Source: an uncultured Mollicutes bacterium
GTDB taxonomy: Bacteria; Bacillota_I; Bacilli_A; Acholeplasmatales; Anaeroplasmataceae
DNA length: 39,020 nucleotides
Reading direction: 5' to 3'
Assembly (NCBI GenBank): GCA_900540705.1
Contig: UQGR01000015.1
Coordinates: forward strand, 1-39,020
The notes under the pieces are model-generated. The model had not been told where the DNA came from. It saw only the letters and a list, made by a program, of their open reading frames with translations, and did no database searches. The translations under genes were made by a program, and so were the position numbers. This document shows, one piece after another, positions 29,770-38,146 of the stretch; within the stretch, counting starts at the first letter, position 1, and each line of letters opens with the position of its first letter.

Positions 29770-29794
29770 GAAAAAGGATACCAATTGGTATCCT
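29770..29794 (-). terminator. minus-strand terminator built on a 20-bp palindrome
   Basis: AGGATACCAATTGGTATCCT (29775-29794) is a perfect palindrome. On the minus strand it is followed by TTTTTC, fitting a terminator for the hydrolase/CarD transcript. Confidence 0.65.
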
Positions 29795-29810
29795 AAAAGA
29801 AAAAAGGAAA

Positions 29811-29845
29811 GCTCTTTTCACTAAAATCTCTAGGTTAAGAGCTAT
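29811..29845 (-). terminator. second minus-strand hairpin
   Basis: AGCTCTT and AAGAGCT arms enclose a 20-base loop. On the minus strand a T-rich run (TTCCTTTTTT) follows. It lies between the hydrolase stop and the palindromic terminator; it may be the first of two in series. Confidence 0.5.
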
Positions 29846-29871
29846 TCCATTTTATGTCTTCAATTTCTATT

Positions 29872-30777
29872 TTATGCTTCCGCAAGAAAAAAATTTAAAA
29901 TGTCTTCATAAACAAGGGTATGATTTTCTTCATTCAAAATTTCATGTCTCATATTTTCATACTTCTTAAAGGTGACATTAGTATACCCTGCCTTTTTAAG
30001 AGTAGCAATAGAGCCATTTAACCCTTTATCTCCAAGAGGACAAGGATCTAATGCTCCTACCAGCATTAAAATAGGCTTAGTAGGCTCATGAACCACATAC
30101 CTACTTGATTTATGCATTTCCTTTACTAGGTGATATAGCGCCTTATAGGCAGAAACTGTAAATGGGATATTGCAATAGGGGTCATTTAAATAATTTTGAA
30201 TATTTGTCTCACTTACGGATACCCAGTCTGCAGGTGTCTTTGCATTCTTAACCGATTTTTCAAAAGCTCCCAAGGTCTGTTTCTCTAAGAAATTAGATAC
30301 ATGCGTATTTGATTTGAAGCAGCCAATCAGATTGGCCATCAGTATCCCAAAAGAAGCAGCGGCCTGGTAGCCAGGAACTCCAGATAAGACGATTTTCTTA
30401 TAGTCAGTGGCGTGCTGCTGGATGAGATTTCTAGAAATGATGGTTCCCATAGAATGAGCAAACAAATAGATATCCGTGTTAGGGAATCTATTCTTCAGGT
30501 ACTGGGTAATGGTAACCTGATCCTCAACAAGCGCCTCCCAAGGCTTTTTCCCCTCCATGTATCCTAAGAGAGTAGCGTTCGGACCATGTCCTCGAAGGTC
30601 AGAGGTAATCACAGTAAATCCGTTAGCGTTTAAGAACTCTGCAAAGGGAGCGTACCGAAGCTGATGCTCCTTCATTCCATGTACAATCTGTACAATGGCC
30701 TTTGGTTGAGTTGTCTCATAAAGATTTGTAAATAAATTTTGCTTATCATAATTAGATTTTAAGATTATTTTTCCCAT
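29872..30777 (-). CDS. alpha/beta hydrolase, monoacylglycerol-lipase-like
   Basis: A 301-residue serine hydrolase with the lysophospholipase/monoacylglycerol-lipase layout. VQIVHGMKEHQLRY carries the oxyanion-hole HG, SDLRGHGPNA follows, and the nucleophile elbow is AHSMG with Ser109. An Asp in GALDPCPLGD (244 or 250) and His278 in MRHEILNE complete the triad. No signal peptide, so it probably acts in the cytoplasm on short or lysolipid esters. The start has a GAGGAC site. It follows the CarD-like gene by 18 bases on the minus strand. Confidence 0.9.
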   Translation of the reverse strand: MGKIILKSNYDKQNLFTNLYETTQPKAIVQIVHGMKEHQLRYAPFAEFLNANGFTVITSDLRGHGPNATLLGYMEGKKPWEALVEDQVTITQYLKNRFPNTDIYLFAHSMGTIISRNLIQQHATDYKKIVLSGVPGYQAAASFGILMANLIGCFKSNTHVSNFLEKQTLGAFEKSVKNAKTPADWVSVSETNIQNYLNDPYCNIPFTVSAYKALYHLVKEMHKSSRYVVHEPTKPILMLVGALDPCPLGDKGLNGSIATLKKAGYTNVTFKKYENMRHEILNEENHTLVYEDILNFFLAEA

Positions 30778-30795
30778 TTTAACGTCCTCTATTAT

Positions 30796-31293
30796 TTAAT
30801 ATACATGCTGTACTTTTAGTCTTTCATACATCAATGCTAAGGCTTCTTCCTTAGAAATATTTAATCCTATAGAAAGCTCATTTAATAGCTTCCGTTCAGC
30901 TTGCTGAAGAAATTGAGTATCAAAAGAACCAAGTGTTTTCTTTTCCTGGCGTTTATCCTCTAATAAATGATATAGCATCTTTAATAATTTTATTGTATCC
31001 TGAATATCATTAGAGGTTATAAGTAGCTGAAAAGCTACCTTTCTTTCCTTATTATCTTTGATATACTCATTGGAAATCATGTAGGATTGATTCATGATTT
31101 TAACAAGAGAATCTTTAGTTAAAATCGGTCTTAGATAGGCAGAGGCGTTGTCGCTTGGCATCATAATCGTCATATGATTATGCATCGTTTGAAGCTTATA
31201 AAAATCTTTATTCAGGCTATCATTATGGACTAAATCTAATACCTGGCATAATCCATGGCCACTATGAACAACATAATCCTCTTTTTTAAACAT
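30796..31293 (-). CDS. CarD-like transcriptional regulator
   Basis: A 165-residue protein. The N-terminal FKKEDYVVHSGHGLCQVLDL and PSDNASAYLRPIL strands resemble the CarD/TRCF RNA-polymerase-interacting domain, and the C-terminal half is helical (KLLNELSIGLNISKEEALAL, as in CdnL-type proteins). CarD proteins bind the RNA polymerase beta subunit and stabilise open promoter complexes. It heads a two-gene operon with the hydrolase and is divergent from the flavoprotein gene. ATG 31293 has an AAGGAGGG site on the minus strand. Confidence 0.85.
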   Translation of the reverse strand: MFKKEDYVVHSGHGLCQVLDLVHNDSLNKDFYKLQTMHNHMTIMMPSDNASAYLRPILTKDSLVKIMNQSYMISNEYIKDNKERKVAFQLLITSNDIQDTIKLLKMLYHLLEDKRQEKKTLGSFDTQFLQQAERKLLNELSIGLNISKEEALALMYERLKVQHVY

Positions 31294-31380
31294 GCCTAAC
31301 CCTCCTTACTTTTTCCTCATCATGATTATAAGTACTACTAGATAATATCATTATATCACAAAATGTTAAAAAATGCTAGG

Positions 31381-31406
31381 AAGAGTTTTCAAGAAAAAAA
31401 ACTCTT
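31381..31406. repeat. 9-bp perfect inverted repeat between divergent genes
   Basis: AAGAGTTTT (31381-31389) and AAAACTCTT (31398-31406) lie just before the -35 of the flavoprotein promoter and upstream of the carD start. It could be an operator or an old terminator. Confidence 0.5.
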
Positions 31407-31409
31407 TTC

Positions 31410-31438
31410 TTGGTAAATTATAATATTTATGGTAAAAT
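31410..31438 (+). promoter_or_regulatory. promoter of the COG2509-type flavoprotein gene
   Basis: TTGGTA (31410-31415), a 17-base spacer and TAAAAT (31433-31438), about 58 bases before ATG 31497. Confidence 0.7.
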
Positions 31439-31496
31439 AGTCACGTACGAGTTTCGTATCGCTTAAAATAATATTTTGAACCTTGAGGTGGTTTGT

Positions 31497-32909
31497 ATGA
31501 AGAAATATGATGTTATCATTGTCGGAGCTGGGCCAGCTGGGATTTTTGCTGCCTACGAGCTACATGAAAAAAATCCTTCTTTAAAAGTTTTATTGCTGGA
31601 TAAGGGGCATGATATTTATCACAGAAATTGTCCTGTTTTAAATCATAAGCTTGCAAAGTGTCCAGTAGATAAAAATGGACATTCTGGCTGTCATCCTGCA
31701 TGCTCTATCACAAATGGCTTTGGAGGAGCAGGAGCGTATTCGGATGGTAAGTTCAACATCACAAGTGAATTTGGTGGCTGGATGACGGACTATCTTGACG
31801 CAAAGCAGGTAGAAGAGCTGATTTCCTATGTGGATTCTATCAATTTAAAATATGGGGCACCTGAAGGGATTACAGATCCGACAACGGATAAGGTGCGCGA
31901 AATAGAGCGAAGAGGCTACGCTGTTGGCTTAAAGCTTTTAAGAGCTAAGGTTAGACATTTGGGTACAGAAAACAACCTTAAGATAATGGCTCGTATCTTT
32001 GATGATTTGCAAAAATGGATAGATATGCGTTATGAAACAGAGGTCACAGATATCATCATTGAGGATAGCTGTGTCAAGGGAATCCGGATAGGACAGGAAA
32101 TCCTCTCCTGTGATGAGGTATTTTTAGCAGTGGGAAGAGATGGTTCCACCTGGCTACAAAATATCTGCGAGGAACACCATATCGGCCTTACTCACAATCA
32201 GGTAGACATTGGTGTCAGGGTGGAGACCAATGATGTCGTTATGGAAGAAATCAATAAGAATTTATATGAAGGAAAATTCATTTATCGAGCCTCAGTAGGA
32301 ACTGTAGTGAGAACCTTTTGTTCCAATCCAAGTGGTCATGTCGTTGTTGAAAATCATAGTGGTACTATCCTTGCCAATGGTCATGCCTATGCGGATCCTA
32401 AGATGGGAAGCAGCAATACTAATTTTGCTTTACTGGTATCTCATAAATTTTCAGAGCCATTTGATAAGCCAAATGAATATGCTCATGAGGTTTCTAGATT
32501 GGCTAATCAGTTGAGCTGTGGCTCTGTAATTGTTCAGCGCTATGGAGATATCTGTAAAGGGCGAAGAACAACTCAAAAGCGTTTAGACGAAGGATTTGTC
32601 AAGCCAACCCTAAAAGAGGCTGTACCAGGGGATTTAGGGCTTGTATTACCTTATAATACGATGAAATCTATCATTGAAATGATTGAAGCTCTAGACCACG
32701 TGACTCCAGGTATTGCCAATGAGCATACGCTATTTTATGGAGTAGAGGCAAAATTTTATTCTGCCCGCCCAGTAACCAATGATCGTTTTGAGACAAAGGT
32801 GAAAGGATTGTATGTTGGTGGCGATGGGGCTGGAATCACTCGAGGACTTGCTCAGGCAGGCGCCAATGGAGTATGGGTTGCTAGAGATATTGTAGAACGT
32901 CATAAATAA
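31497..32909 (+). CDS. FAD-dependent dehydrogenase (COG2509 type)
   Basis: A 470-residue flavoprotein. The N-terminal Rossmann motif VIIVGAGPAGIFAAYEL binds FAD. The Cys-containing CPVDKNGHSGCHPACSITNG and GFGGAGAYSDGKFNI segments are characteristic of the COG2509 family, whose reaction is unknown. The C-terminal GLYVGGDGAGITRGLAQAGA closes the FAD site. ATG 31497 follows a GAGGTGG site; a TTG at 31476 in the same frame is rejected. It is monocistronic and ends at a strong terminator. Confidence 0.9.
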   Translation: MKKYDVIIVGAGPAGIFAAYELHEKNPSLKVLLLDKGHDIYHRNCPVLNHKLAKCPVDKNGHSGCHPACSITNGFGGAGAYSDGKFNITSEFGGWMTDYLDAKQVEELISYVDSINLKYGAPEGITDPTTDKVREIERRGYAVGLKLLRAKVRHLGTENNLKIMARIFDDLQKWIDMRYETEVTDIIIEDSCVKGIRIGQEILSCDEVFLAVGRDGSTWLQNICEEHHIGLTHNQVDIGVRVETNDVVMEEINKNLYEGKFIYRASVGTVVRTFCSNPSGHVVVENHSGTILANGHAYADPKMGSSNTNFALLVSHKFSEPFDKPNEYAHEVSRLANQLSCGSVIVQRYGDICKGRRTTQKRLDEGFVKPTLKEAVPGDLGLVLPYNTMKSIIEMIEALDHVTPGIANEHTLFYGVEAKFYSARPVTNDRFETKVKGLYVGGDGAGITRGLAQAGANGVWVARDIVERHK

Positions 32910-32920
32910 TGGATTATAAG

Positions 32921-32954
32921 AATGCAGGGATTAAAAAAATTCTTGCATTTTTTT
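32921..32954 (+). terminator. intrinsic terminator after the flavoprotein gene
   Basis: AATGCAGGGATT pairs with AATTCTTGCATT (with G-U pairs), followed by a T-run to 32954. Confidence 0.85.
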
Positions 32955-33069
32955 ATGCTTTAAGAAGATGGTTTTTGTCTATTTTTGACAGACGTTTTAT
33001 TTTTCTTTTTTTGTCGAAGCACTATAAATTATTGCTCATTTTGATTATAATTTTGTTTGGTGATTATAA

Positions 33070-33420
33070 ATGAGTTTGAATGTGGGAGTGTATGTGAAGC
33101 GAGATATCCTAATCCTTAGATTAAAAGGGGAGCTGGATGATGTTAGCGTAGTAGATTTGCGGTTACGAATTTCGAATTATATTGATGATTATAAGATCAA
33201 CCATTTGGTCTTAAATCTGCAGGATTTATCCTTTCTAGATTCCTCAGGAATCGGCTTTATCATTGGGAGATATCATCAGCTGAGAAAAAGAAATGGAGAC
33301 ATTACCATCAGCAATGTCAATAGTCGGATAGAAAGAATTATTTACGTTTCAGGTCTAGCTAAAATCTGTAAGATACGAGAAAGTGAAGATGCAGTACTCA
33401 TCGCGTTAAACGATAATTAA
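33070..33420 (+). CDS. spoIIAA: anti-sigma-F factor antagonist SpoIIAA
   Basis: A 116-residue STAS-domain protein that releases sigma-F from SpoIIAB early in sporulation. The phosphorylation loop reads FLDSSGIGFIIGRY with Ser58 as the target, the same position as in Bacillus subtilis. It opens with SLNVGVYVKRDILILRLKGE and keeps the full length. ATG 33070 has a weak GGTGA site; no clear promoter could be assigned. It precedes spoIIAB by 50 bases. Confidence 0.95.
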   Translation: MSLNVGVYVKRDILILRLKGELDDVSVVDLRLRISNYIDDYKINHLVLNLQDLSFLDSSGIGFIIGRYHQLRKRNGDITISNVNSRIERIIYVSGLAKICKIRESEDAVLIALNDN

Positions 33421-33470
33421 AATGATAGGAAGGGAGAGGCTGAGGAAGAGTATCCCCAGCAATAGAAAAA

Positions 33471-33887
33471 ATGTTTAATGAAATTCATATGAAATTTGTT
33501 TCAAAAAGAGGTAATATTGGTATTATAAGAAATGTAGTAAGTGCAATTGTTGTTGACAGCAATCCAACTATTACCTTTCTAAATGAACTGAAAACAGTTA
33601 TCAGTGAGGCAATAACCAACGCCATCGTTCATGGTTATGACAATCAAGAGGACAAGTATGTAGAGATGAAGGTGATGGTTGACGATGAAAAGGTAACCTG
33701 TGATATCATAGATTATGGAAAGGGGATTGCAGATATAGAACAGGCCAAGGAGCCTCTATTTTCAACGAAGAAGGACGAAGAGAGAAGTGGACTTGGCTTT
33801 ACTATTATGGAGCTATTTTGTGACTCCTTTGAGGTGGAAAGTGAGCTAGGAAAAGGAACAAAGCTTCATTTTTCTAAAAAGTGGTAA
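33471..33887 (+). CDS. spoIIAB: anti-sigma-F factor SpoIIAB
   Basis: A 138-residue GHKL serine kinase that binds sigma-F and phosphorylates SpoIIAA. The N-box EAITNAIVHGY, DYGKGI (G1) and ERSGLGFTIME (G2) are intact, as is EPLFSTKKDEE in the ATP lid. ATG 33471 aligns with the Bacillus start (MxNExH), although its GAGGAAGAG site sits about 20 bases upstream and is distant. Usually sigF follows directly; here the next gene is spoVAC. Confidence 0.95.
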   Translation: MFNEIHMKFVSKRGNIGIIRNVVSAIVVDSNPTITFLNELKTVISEAITNAIVHGYDNQEDKYVEMKVMVDDEKVTCDIIDYGKGIADIEQAKEPLFSTKKDEERSGLGFTIMELFCDSFEVESELGKGTKLHFSKKW

Positions 33888-33928
33888 TAAGTTTTTAGCA
33901 TATAGACCATACTATAGATGGTGATAAT

Positions 33929-34378
33929 ATGGAAAAGTCTAGAAAATATTATCAGGAATTAATTGCTCATGACAAGGACTATATGCTATTACTAAAAAAT
34001 TTTTTGACGGCCTTTGTCACTGGAGGTATTGTGGCCATCGTTGGACAATTGTTTTTTGATCTTTATTTTCATATCTTTAAAGCTGATTTAGCCAATGCCC
34101 AAATTTTTATGACCTTGACTATGGTATTTTTGGCTGGACTTCTTACGGCCTTTGGTATTTATGATAACTTAGGGCAGATTGGCAAATGTGGGTTAGCCAT
34201 TCCAATTACAGGCTTTGCAAATGCTTCCGTTTGCTCAGCAATGGAATATCATAAGGAAGGAATCGTTCTTGGTATCGGTGCTAATACCCTGAAGCTTGCA
34301 GGTAGTGTGATTGTTCTAGGAACGACCTCAGCCTTAATTGTTGCCTCAATTCGTTATATCTTTGAGGTGCTACTATGA
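33929..34378 (+). CDS. spoVAC: stage V sporulation protein SpoVAC
   Basis: A 149-residue inner spore membrane protein of the dipicolinic acid channel. It has several hydrophobic segments (about 21-45, 60-80 and 115-147) with family segments ANAQIFMTLTMVFLAGLLTA, GIYDNLGQIGKCGLAIPITG and SAMEYHKEGIVLGIGAN. The N-terminal YYQELIAHDKDYM is also typical. The start follows a GATGGTGAT site 42 bases after spoIIAB. ATGA overlap with spoVAD. Confidence 0.95.
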   Translation: MEKSRKYYQELIAHDKDYMLLLKNFLTAFVTGGIVAIVGQLFFDLYFHIFKADLANAQIFMTLTMVFLAGLLTAFGIYDNLGQIGKCGLAIPITGFANASVCSAMEYHKEGIVLGIGANTLKLAGSVIVLGTTSALIVASIRYIFEVLL

Positions 34379-35352
34379 ATTTTAAAATAAAAGATGTCTA
34401 TTTAGAGGACTCTAGTGTGGTGGCTGGAGAATTAGAAGGAGAAGGCCCACTACGTAGCTATTTTGATTCCATAGATGAATGTAAGGATTCTTCCTTTGAA
34501 AATAGTGAGATAGATATTTTATCTAAAGCTATTGATATGCTTCTAGAAAAAAAGAATTTGAGCATCGAGGATATTTCTCTGGCCATTGGTGGAGAGCTTT
34601 CAAATCAGCTTACCACTACAAGCTACACCTTTCGTAGTCTTTTGACGGGTCTTATTGGAATCTATGCAGCTTGTTCTACGATAACCTTAGGACTTGGTGT
34701 TGCTTCCTTACTATTAAAAAATGAGGAGATAAAAAATGTTTTAGTCTTTACCTCCAGTCATAATCAGTCTGCAGAACGACAATTTAGAAATCCTGTGGAA
34801 TATGGAGGAAATAAGGAAGAGACCCAAACCTTTACTTCAACGATTGGAGCGGCAGCCCTATTGTCTAAAAGGAAAGGTCCAATTAAGGTGACTGGCTTTA
34901 CTCTGGGTAAGGTCATTGATGTGGGATTTACGGATGCCTGTGACTATGGACGAGCTATGGCACCCGCTGCCTTAGAAACCTTGCTATTTCACTTTAGAGA
35001 AAGTAAAACTAAGCCAGAAAACTATGATTTGATCCTAACTGGGGATTTATCTAGCTATGGCTATGAAATAGTCCAAAAGGCCTTAGAAGAGGAATTTGGA
35101 CCAGTAGCCAATTATAAGGATTGTGGATTACTGCTTTATGATTTAAAGCAACAGAATGTTTTGGCTGGTGGTAGTGGTCCTGGAACCTCGGCAGCAGTAC
35201 TTTTGGCCTATGTCAAAAAAAAGATGCTTGCTGGAGAATACAGAAGAGTACTTTTATGTGCAACAGGGGCCTTGATGAATCCTACTATGGTTAACCAAAA
35301 AAATAGTCTTCCATGTATCGCACATGCTATCTGTTTGGAGAGGGAACTATGA
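34375..35352 (+). CDS. spoVAD: stage V sporulation protein SpoVAD
   Basis: A 325-residue thiolase-fold protein that binds dipicolinic acid on the outer face of the inner spore membrane. Segments AACSTITLGLGVASLLL, SHNQSAERQFRNPVEYGG and TGDLSSYGYEIVQKAL are family hallmarks, and GGSGPGTSAAVLLAYV follows. It is slightly shorter than the ~338-residue Bacillus protein. It overlaps the neighbouring spoVA genes by the ATGA arrangement on both sides. Confidence 0.95.
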   Translation: MNFKIKDVYLEDSSVVAGELEGEGPLRSYFDSIDECKDSSFENSEIDILSKAIDMLLEKKNLSIEDISLAIGGELSNQLTTTSYTFRSLLTGLIGIYAACSTITLGLGVASLLLKNEEIKNVLVFTSSHNQSAERQFRNPVEYGGNKEETQTFTSTIGAAALLSKRKGPIKVTGFTLGKVIDVGFTDACDYGRAMAPAALETLLFHFRESKTKPENYDLILTGDLSSYGYEIVQKALEEEFGPVANYKDCGLLLYDLKQQNVLAGGSGPGTSAAVLLAYVKKKMLAGEYRRVLLCATGALMNPTMVNQKNSLPCIAHAICLEREL

Positions 35353-35699
35353 TTTATTTGTATGCATTCTTGATTGGTGGCGCCATCTGTGGTTTAGCTG
35401 AAATTATAAAGGATATGTTTAAGCTGACTGTAGGGCATATGACTGTACTATTTGTCTGTTTAGGAACCCTACTTGACGTCGGAGGATTTTATGATAGGCT
35501 GGTAAAAATTTCAGGGGCAGGTGCACTTTTACCAATCACAAATTTTGGTCATTTATTAGTTCAGGGCAGTCTTGAAAAAGCCAAGGAAATTGGCTATTTA
35601 GGTATATTTACAGGTGTATATGGAAAAACAAGTGCCGGAATAGCCTTTACAATTTTAATTTCTGTGCTGATTGCTTTACTATTTAGACCTAAAAAATAA
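35349..35699 (+). CDS. spoVAE: stage V sporulation protein SpoVAE (SpoVAEb)
   Basis: A 116-residue membrane protein of the SpoVA complex, exactly the usual length when started at ATG 35349, which overlaps the spoVAD stop as ATGA. An open frame 36 bases upstream is a shadow of spoVAD. Hydrophobic segments are MIYLYAFLIGGAICGLAEII, then LTVGHMTVLFVCLGTLLDVG, and the family motif LLPITNFGHLLVQGSLEKAK follows. It is the last gene of the sporulation block; no gpr or sigF follows. Confidence 0.94.
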   Translation: MIYLYAFLIGGAICGLAEIIKDMFKLTVGHMTVLFVCLGTLLDVGGFYDRLVKISGAGALLPITNFGHLLVQGSLEKAKEIGYLGIFTGVYGKTSAGIAFTILISVLIALLFRPKK

Positions 35700-35729
35700 T
35701 TTCTTAATTTTGATTTCATAAAATCGATG

Positions 35730-35757
35730 AAAAGGGAAGAAATTCCCTTTTTCTTTT
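35730..35757 (+). terminator. terminator of the sporulation operon
   Basis: AAAAGGGAA (35730-35738), a four-base loop, then TTCCCTTTTT, with a T-rich run behind. Confidence 0.85.
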
Positions 35758-35834
35758 CCTTCAAAAATAGAAGAAGTAATTTCTTTTTAGTTCTTTTTAT
35801 AGTATAATGATGTACAGTAAAGGAGATGAATTGG

Positions 35835-36626
35835 ATGGAAAAGGCGAGAAATCCTATTTTTGAACCTAATAAGATTGTGGCTCTTGTCGGCTATTTCTTT
35901 ATGACTCTTATTGGCAGCAGCATCATTATATCCCTCATCATTATCATCTATGGAAGTATAAGTACAACCATTTCCTCTGAACAATTGTGGAATTTATTCA
36001 CAGAGAGTGATTTAAGTAAATTGAATCCCAAATATTATCACGATTATGCGATGGTATCTTCCCTAGGAAATATGTTAAGCTATATTCTAATGACTGCGAT
36101 TGTTGTCTTCTATTTAAGAAATTTTTTAAAGGAGGATGCCATAAAGATAAAAGAAAGGTGGAAGCATTATATTTGGTTGATCCCAGTTTGTGCAGGCGCC
36201 TTTTATGGTTTATCCTACCTTATCGACTTTTTGATAGGACTGGCTGTGCAGGATACCTCTGTGAATCAGAGTAGTATTGAAATTTCCATCCGGTATGGTG
36301 GTGGCTTTGCCATGTTCGTGGCGGTAGTTTTAATGGCTCCACTAGTAGAAGAGCTCATCTACCGAAAGACGATATTCAAATTTTTAGAAAAGAAGCCTAT
36401 AGTTCTTTCCTATATCATTTCTATCTTACTTTTCACAATTCCTCATATGCTGAGTACTCCAGTTACTGATTTTGGAAAATGGTTATTACTATGTATTCCT
36501 TATGCCTTCAGTGGGACCCTCCTATGTGGAATCTATCACGTCAGCGGTAAAAACATCTATGTTACCTGGTTTGCCCATATGCTTAATAATTTGATTGCTT
36601 TTATCTTAGTTGCAGGAGGAATGTAA
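35835..36626 (+). CDS. CPBP family intramembrane metalloprotease
   Basis: A 263-residue CAAX/bacteriocin-processing-like membrane protease. Seven or eight hydrophobic segments are seen. The catalytic motifs are APLVEELIYRKTIF (EE plus R) and, further on, FTIPHMLS and VTWFAHMLNN with the metal-binding His residues. ATG 35835 fits the AGGAG site 9 bases upstream; ATG 35826 touches that site. It may mature or protect against a peptide; no substrate is encoded nearby. Confidence 0.9.
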   Translation: MEKARNPIFEPNKIVALVGYFFMTLIGSSIIISLIIIIYGSISTTISSEQLWNLFTESDLSKLNPKYYHDYAMVSSLGNMLSYILMTAIVVFYLRNFLKEDAIKIKERWKHYIWLIPVCAGAFYGLSYLIDFLIGLAVQDTSVNQSSIEISIRYGGGFAMFVAVVLMAPLVEELIYRKTIFKFLEKKPIVLSYIISILLFTIPHMLSTPVTDFGKWLLLCIPYAFSGTLLCGIYHVSGKNIYVTWFAHMLNNLIAFILVAGGM

Positions 36627-36627
36627 A

Positions 36628-37152
36628 ATGCTTAAAAAGAATTTAGATATTTATAATAGAAATATATTTACCGAGCTAGGAAAACACTATGCAGTTTGTA
36701 CGGCAGGAGACAAGAAGACTGGCTTTAACTGCTTGATTGTATCCTGGGGAGGTCTTGGCGTTCTTTGGGGAAAAAACGTTGCCTATTTGTTCGTTAGAAA
36801 GTCACGCTACACCTATGAATTTTTACAGCGTAGTGAAAGTATTACCCTTTCTTTTTTAGGCGATGCCTATAAAGAAGCAGTTTCTATTCTTGGAACAACC
36901 TCTGGAAGAAGCATAGATAAGATGAAGCTTGCCAACCTAAACTATACCTATGATCCAGACTTTGATGGCGCTTATATCGAGCAGGCCTCCTATTGCTTTA
37001 AGATGAAGAAGCTGTATACAGTGGATTTGCCATTTGAAAAGCTTCCTCAGGACATTATTACTAGGTATTATCCTGATGGAGATATGCATACAATGTTTGT
37101 GTGTGAAATCAGGCAGTATCTCGTCAAGGAGGAAGAAGATGCAATATATTGA
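36628..37152 (+). CDS. flavin reductase-like domain protein
   Basis: A 174-residue FMN-binding split-barrel-type protein. Key segments are TGFNCLIVSWGGLGVLWGKN, YLFVRKSRYTYEFLQRSESI and SFLGDAYKEAVSILGTTSGR, typical of Bacillota flavin-reductase-like proteins. ATG 36628 has an AGGAGGAATG site, which overlaps the end of the preceding gene; the TTG at 36610 in the same frame lies before that site. It overlaps the dipeptidase by 14 bases. Electron donor and acceptor are unknown. Confidence 0.85.
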   Translation: MLKKNLDIYNRNIFTELGKHYAVCTAGDKKTGFNCLIVSWGGLGVLWGKNVAYLFVRKSRYTYEFLQRSESITLSFLGDAYKEAVSILGTTSGRSIDKMKLANLNYTYDPDFDGAYIEQASYCFKMKKLYTVDLPFEKLPQDIITRYYPDGDMHTMFVCEIRQYLVKEEEDAIY

Positions 37153-38119
37153 TTTACATTGTGATACCATTATGGCTTTGATGCAAGCCAAAAGCAAGGA
37201 AAGCTTAAGGAATGCCCCTTTTCAGATTAATTTAGATTTTCTAAAAAAAGGGAACTGCCTTCTTCAATGCTTTGCGATGTTTGTCAACCTAAAAAAAGTA
37301 GAAAATCCGTTTGAATATGCAATTCAAATGATTGACCGATATTATTTAGAGTTAGAAGAAAATCATGAAATTATCGCCCCTGTTCTTACCTATGAGGATA
37401 TTGAAAGAAACAGAGAAAGGGGACTGATTTCTAGCCTTCTTACTTTAGAGGAGGGTGCTGTAACCAATCTTAAGCTTGAATTTTTAAGAACCTTTTATCG
37501 ACTTGGCGTTCGAATGATTTGCCTCAACTGGAATTATGAAAATGGGGTAGGACATCCAAACTTTCAATATGAACCTGGAAAAACACCAGATTTTAAGGCT
37601 TCAAATACTATGCAAGGGCTAACTGACTTTGGCATTCAAATGGTAAAAGAGATGAATCGACTAGGAATTATTGTAGATGTTTCTCATCTTTCAGATAAGG
37701 GATTTTATGATTGTTTAAAATATTCTGAAAAGCCAATCGTAGCTAGCCATTCTAATGCTAGGGCCATTTGTAACAATGTGAGAAACTTAACTGATGATAT
37801 GATTCTCAAGTTATCTGAAAATGGTGGAGTGATGGGAATGAACTTCTGTGCAGATTTTTTGAATGAAACTGAGGAAGTAGGAAAAGATACCATCTCCTGT
37901 GTCATTCAGCATATGAAGCATATTAGAAGTCTTGTCGGCGTAGATGTAATTGCGATTGGTACAGATTTTGATGGGATTGACCCTGACATACAGTTGAGAA
38001 ATGCTTCTTTACTTCCTGAACTATTTTCTGCGATGAAAAATCAGGGATTTACAGAAGAAGAAATAGAAAAAATAGCCTATAAGAATTTTTTAAGAGTTTT
38101 AAAGGCAAATATCAAATGA
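37139..38119 (+). CDS. membrane dipeptidase family (M19) metallopeptidase
   Basis: A 326-residue zinc dipeptidase. Metal ligands are visible in DLHCDT (H and D), the Glu of TLEEGAV, and the later His residues in VDVSHLS and ASHSNARA; the GTDFDGI segment supplies the last Asp. No signal peptide is seen, so it probably acts in the cytoplasm. ATG 37139 has an AAGGAGGAAG site. It is the third gene of the CPBP-flavin reductase-dipeptidase operon. Confidence 0.93.
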   Translation: MQYIDLHCDTIMALMQAKSKESLRNAPFQINLDFLKKGNCLLQCFAMFVNLKKVENPFEYAIQMIDRYYLELEENHEIIAPVLTYEDIERNRERGLISSLLTLEEGAVTNLKLEFLRTFYRLGVRMICLNWNYENGVGHPNFQYEPGKTPDFKASNTMQGLTDFGIQMVKEMNRLGIIVDVSHLSDKGFYDCLKYSEKPIVASHSNARAICNNVRNLTDDMILKLSENGGVMGMNFCADFLNETEEVGKDTISCVIQHMKHIRSLVGVDVIAIGTDFDGIDPDIQLRNASLLPELFSAMKNQGFTEEEIEKIAYKNFLRVLKANIK

Positions 38120-38146
38120 AAAAGGGGACTATTTTGTCCCCTTTTA
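38120..38146. terminator. bidirectional terminator
   Basis: AAAAGGGGAC and GTCCCCTTTT with a six-base loop form a stem with T-tracts on both strands. It serves the convergent dipeptidase and MgtC-family genes and reaches into the MgtC stop codon. Confidence 0.9.

Noticed and set aside
33888..33928. Search for a sigF gene between spoIIAB and spoVAC
   Set aside because: Only 42 bases are available, so no sigma factor can be encoded there.
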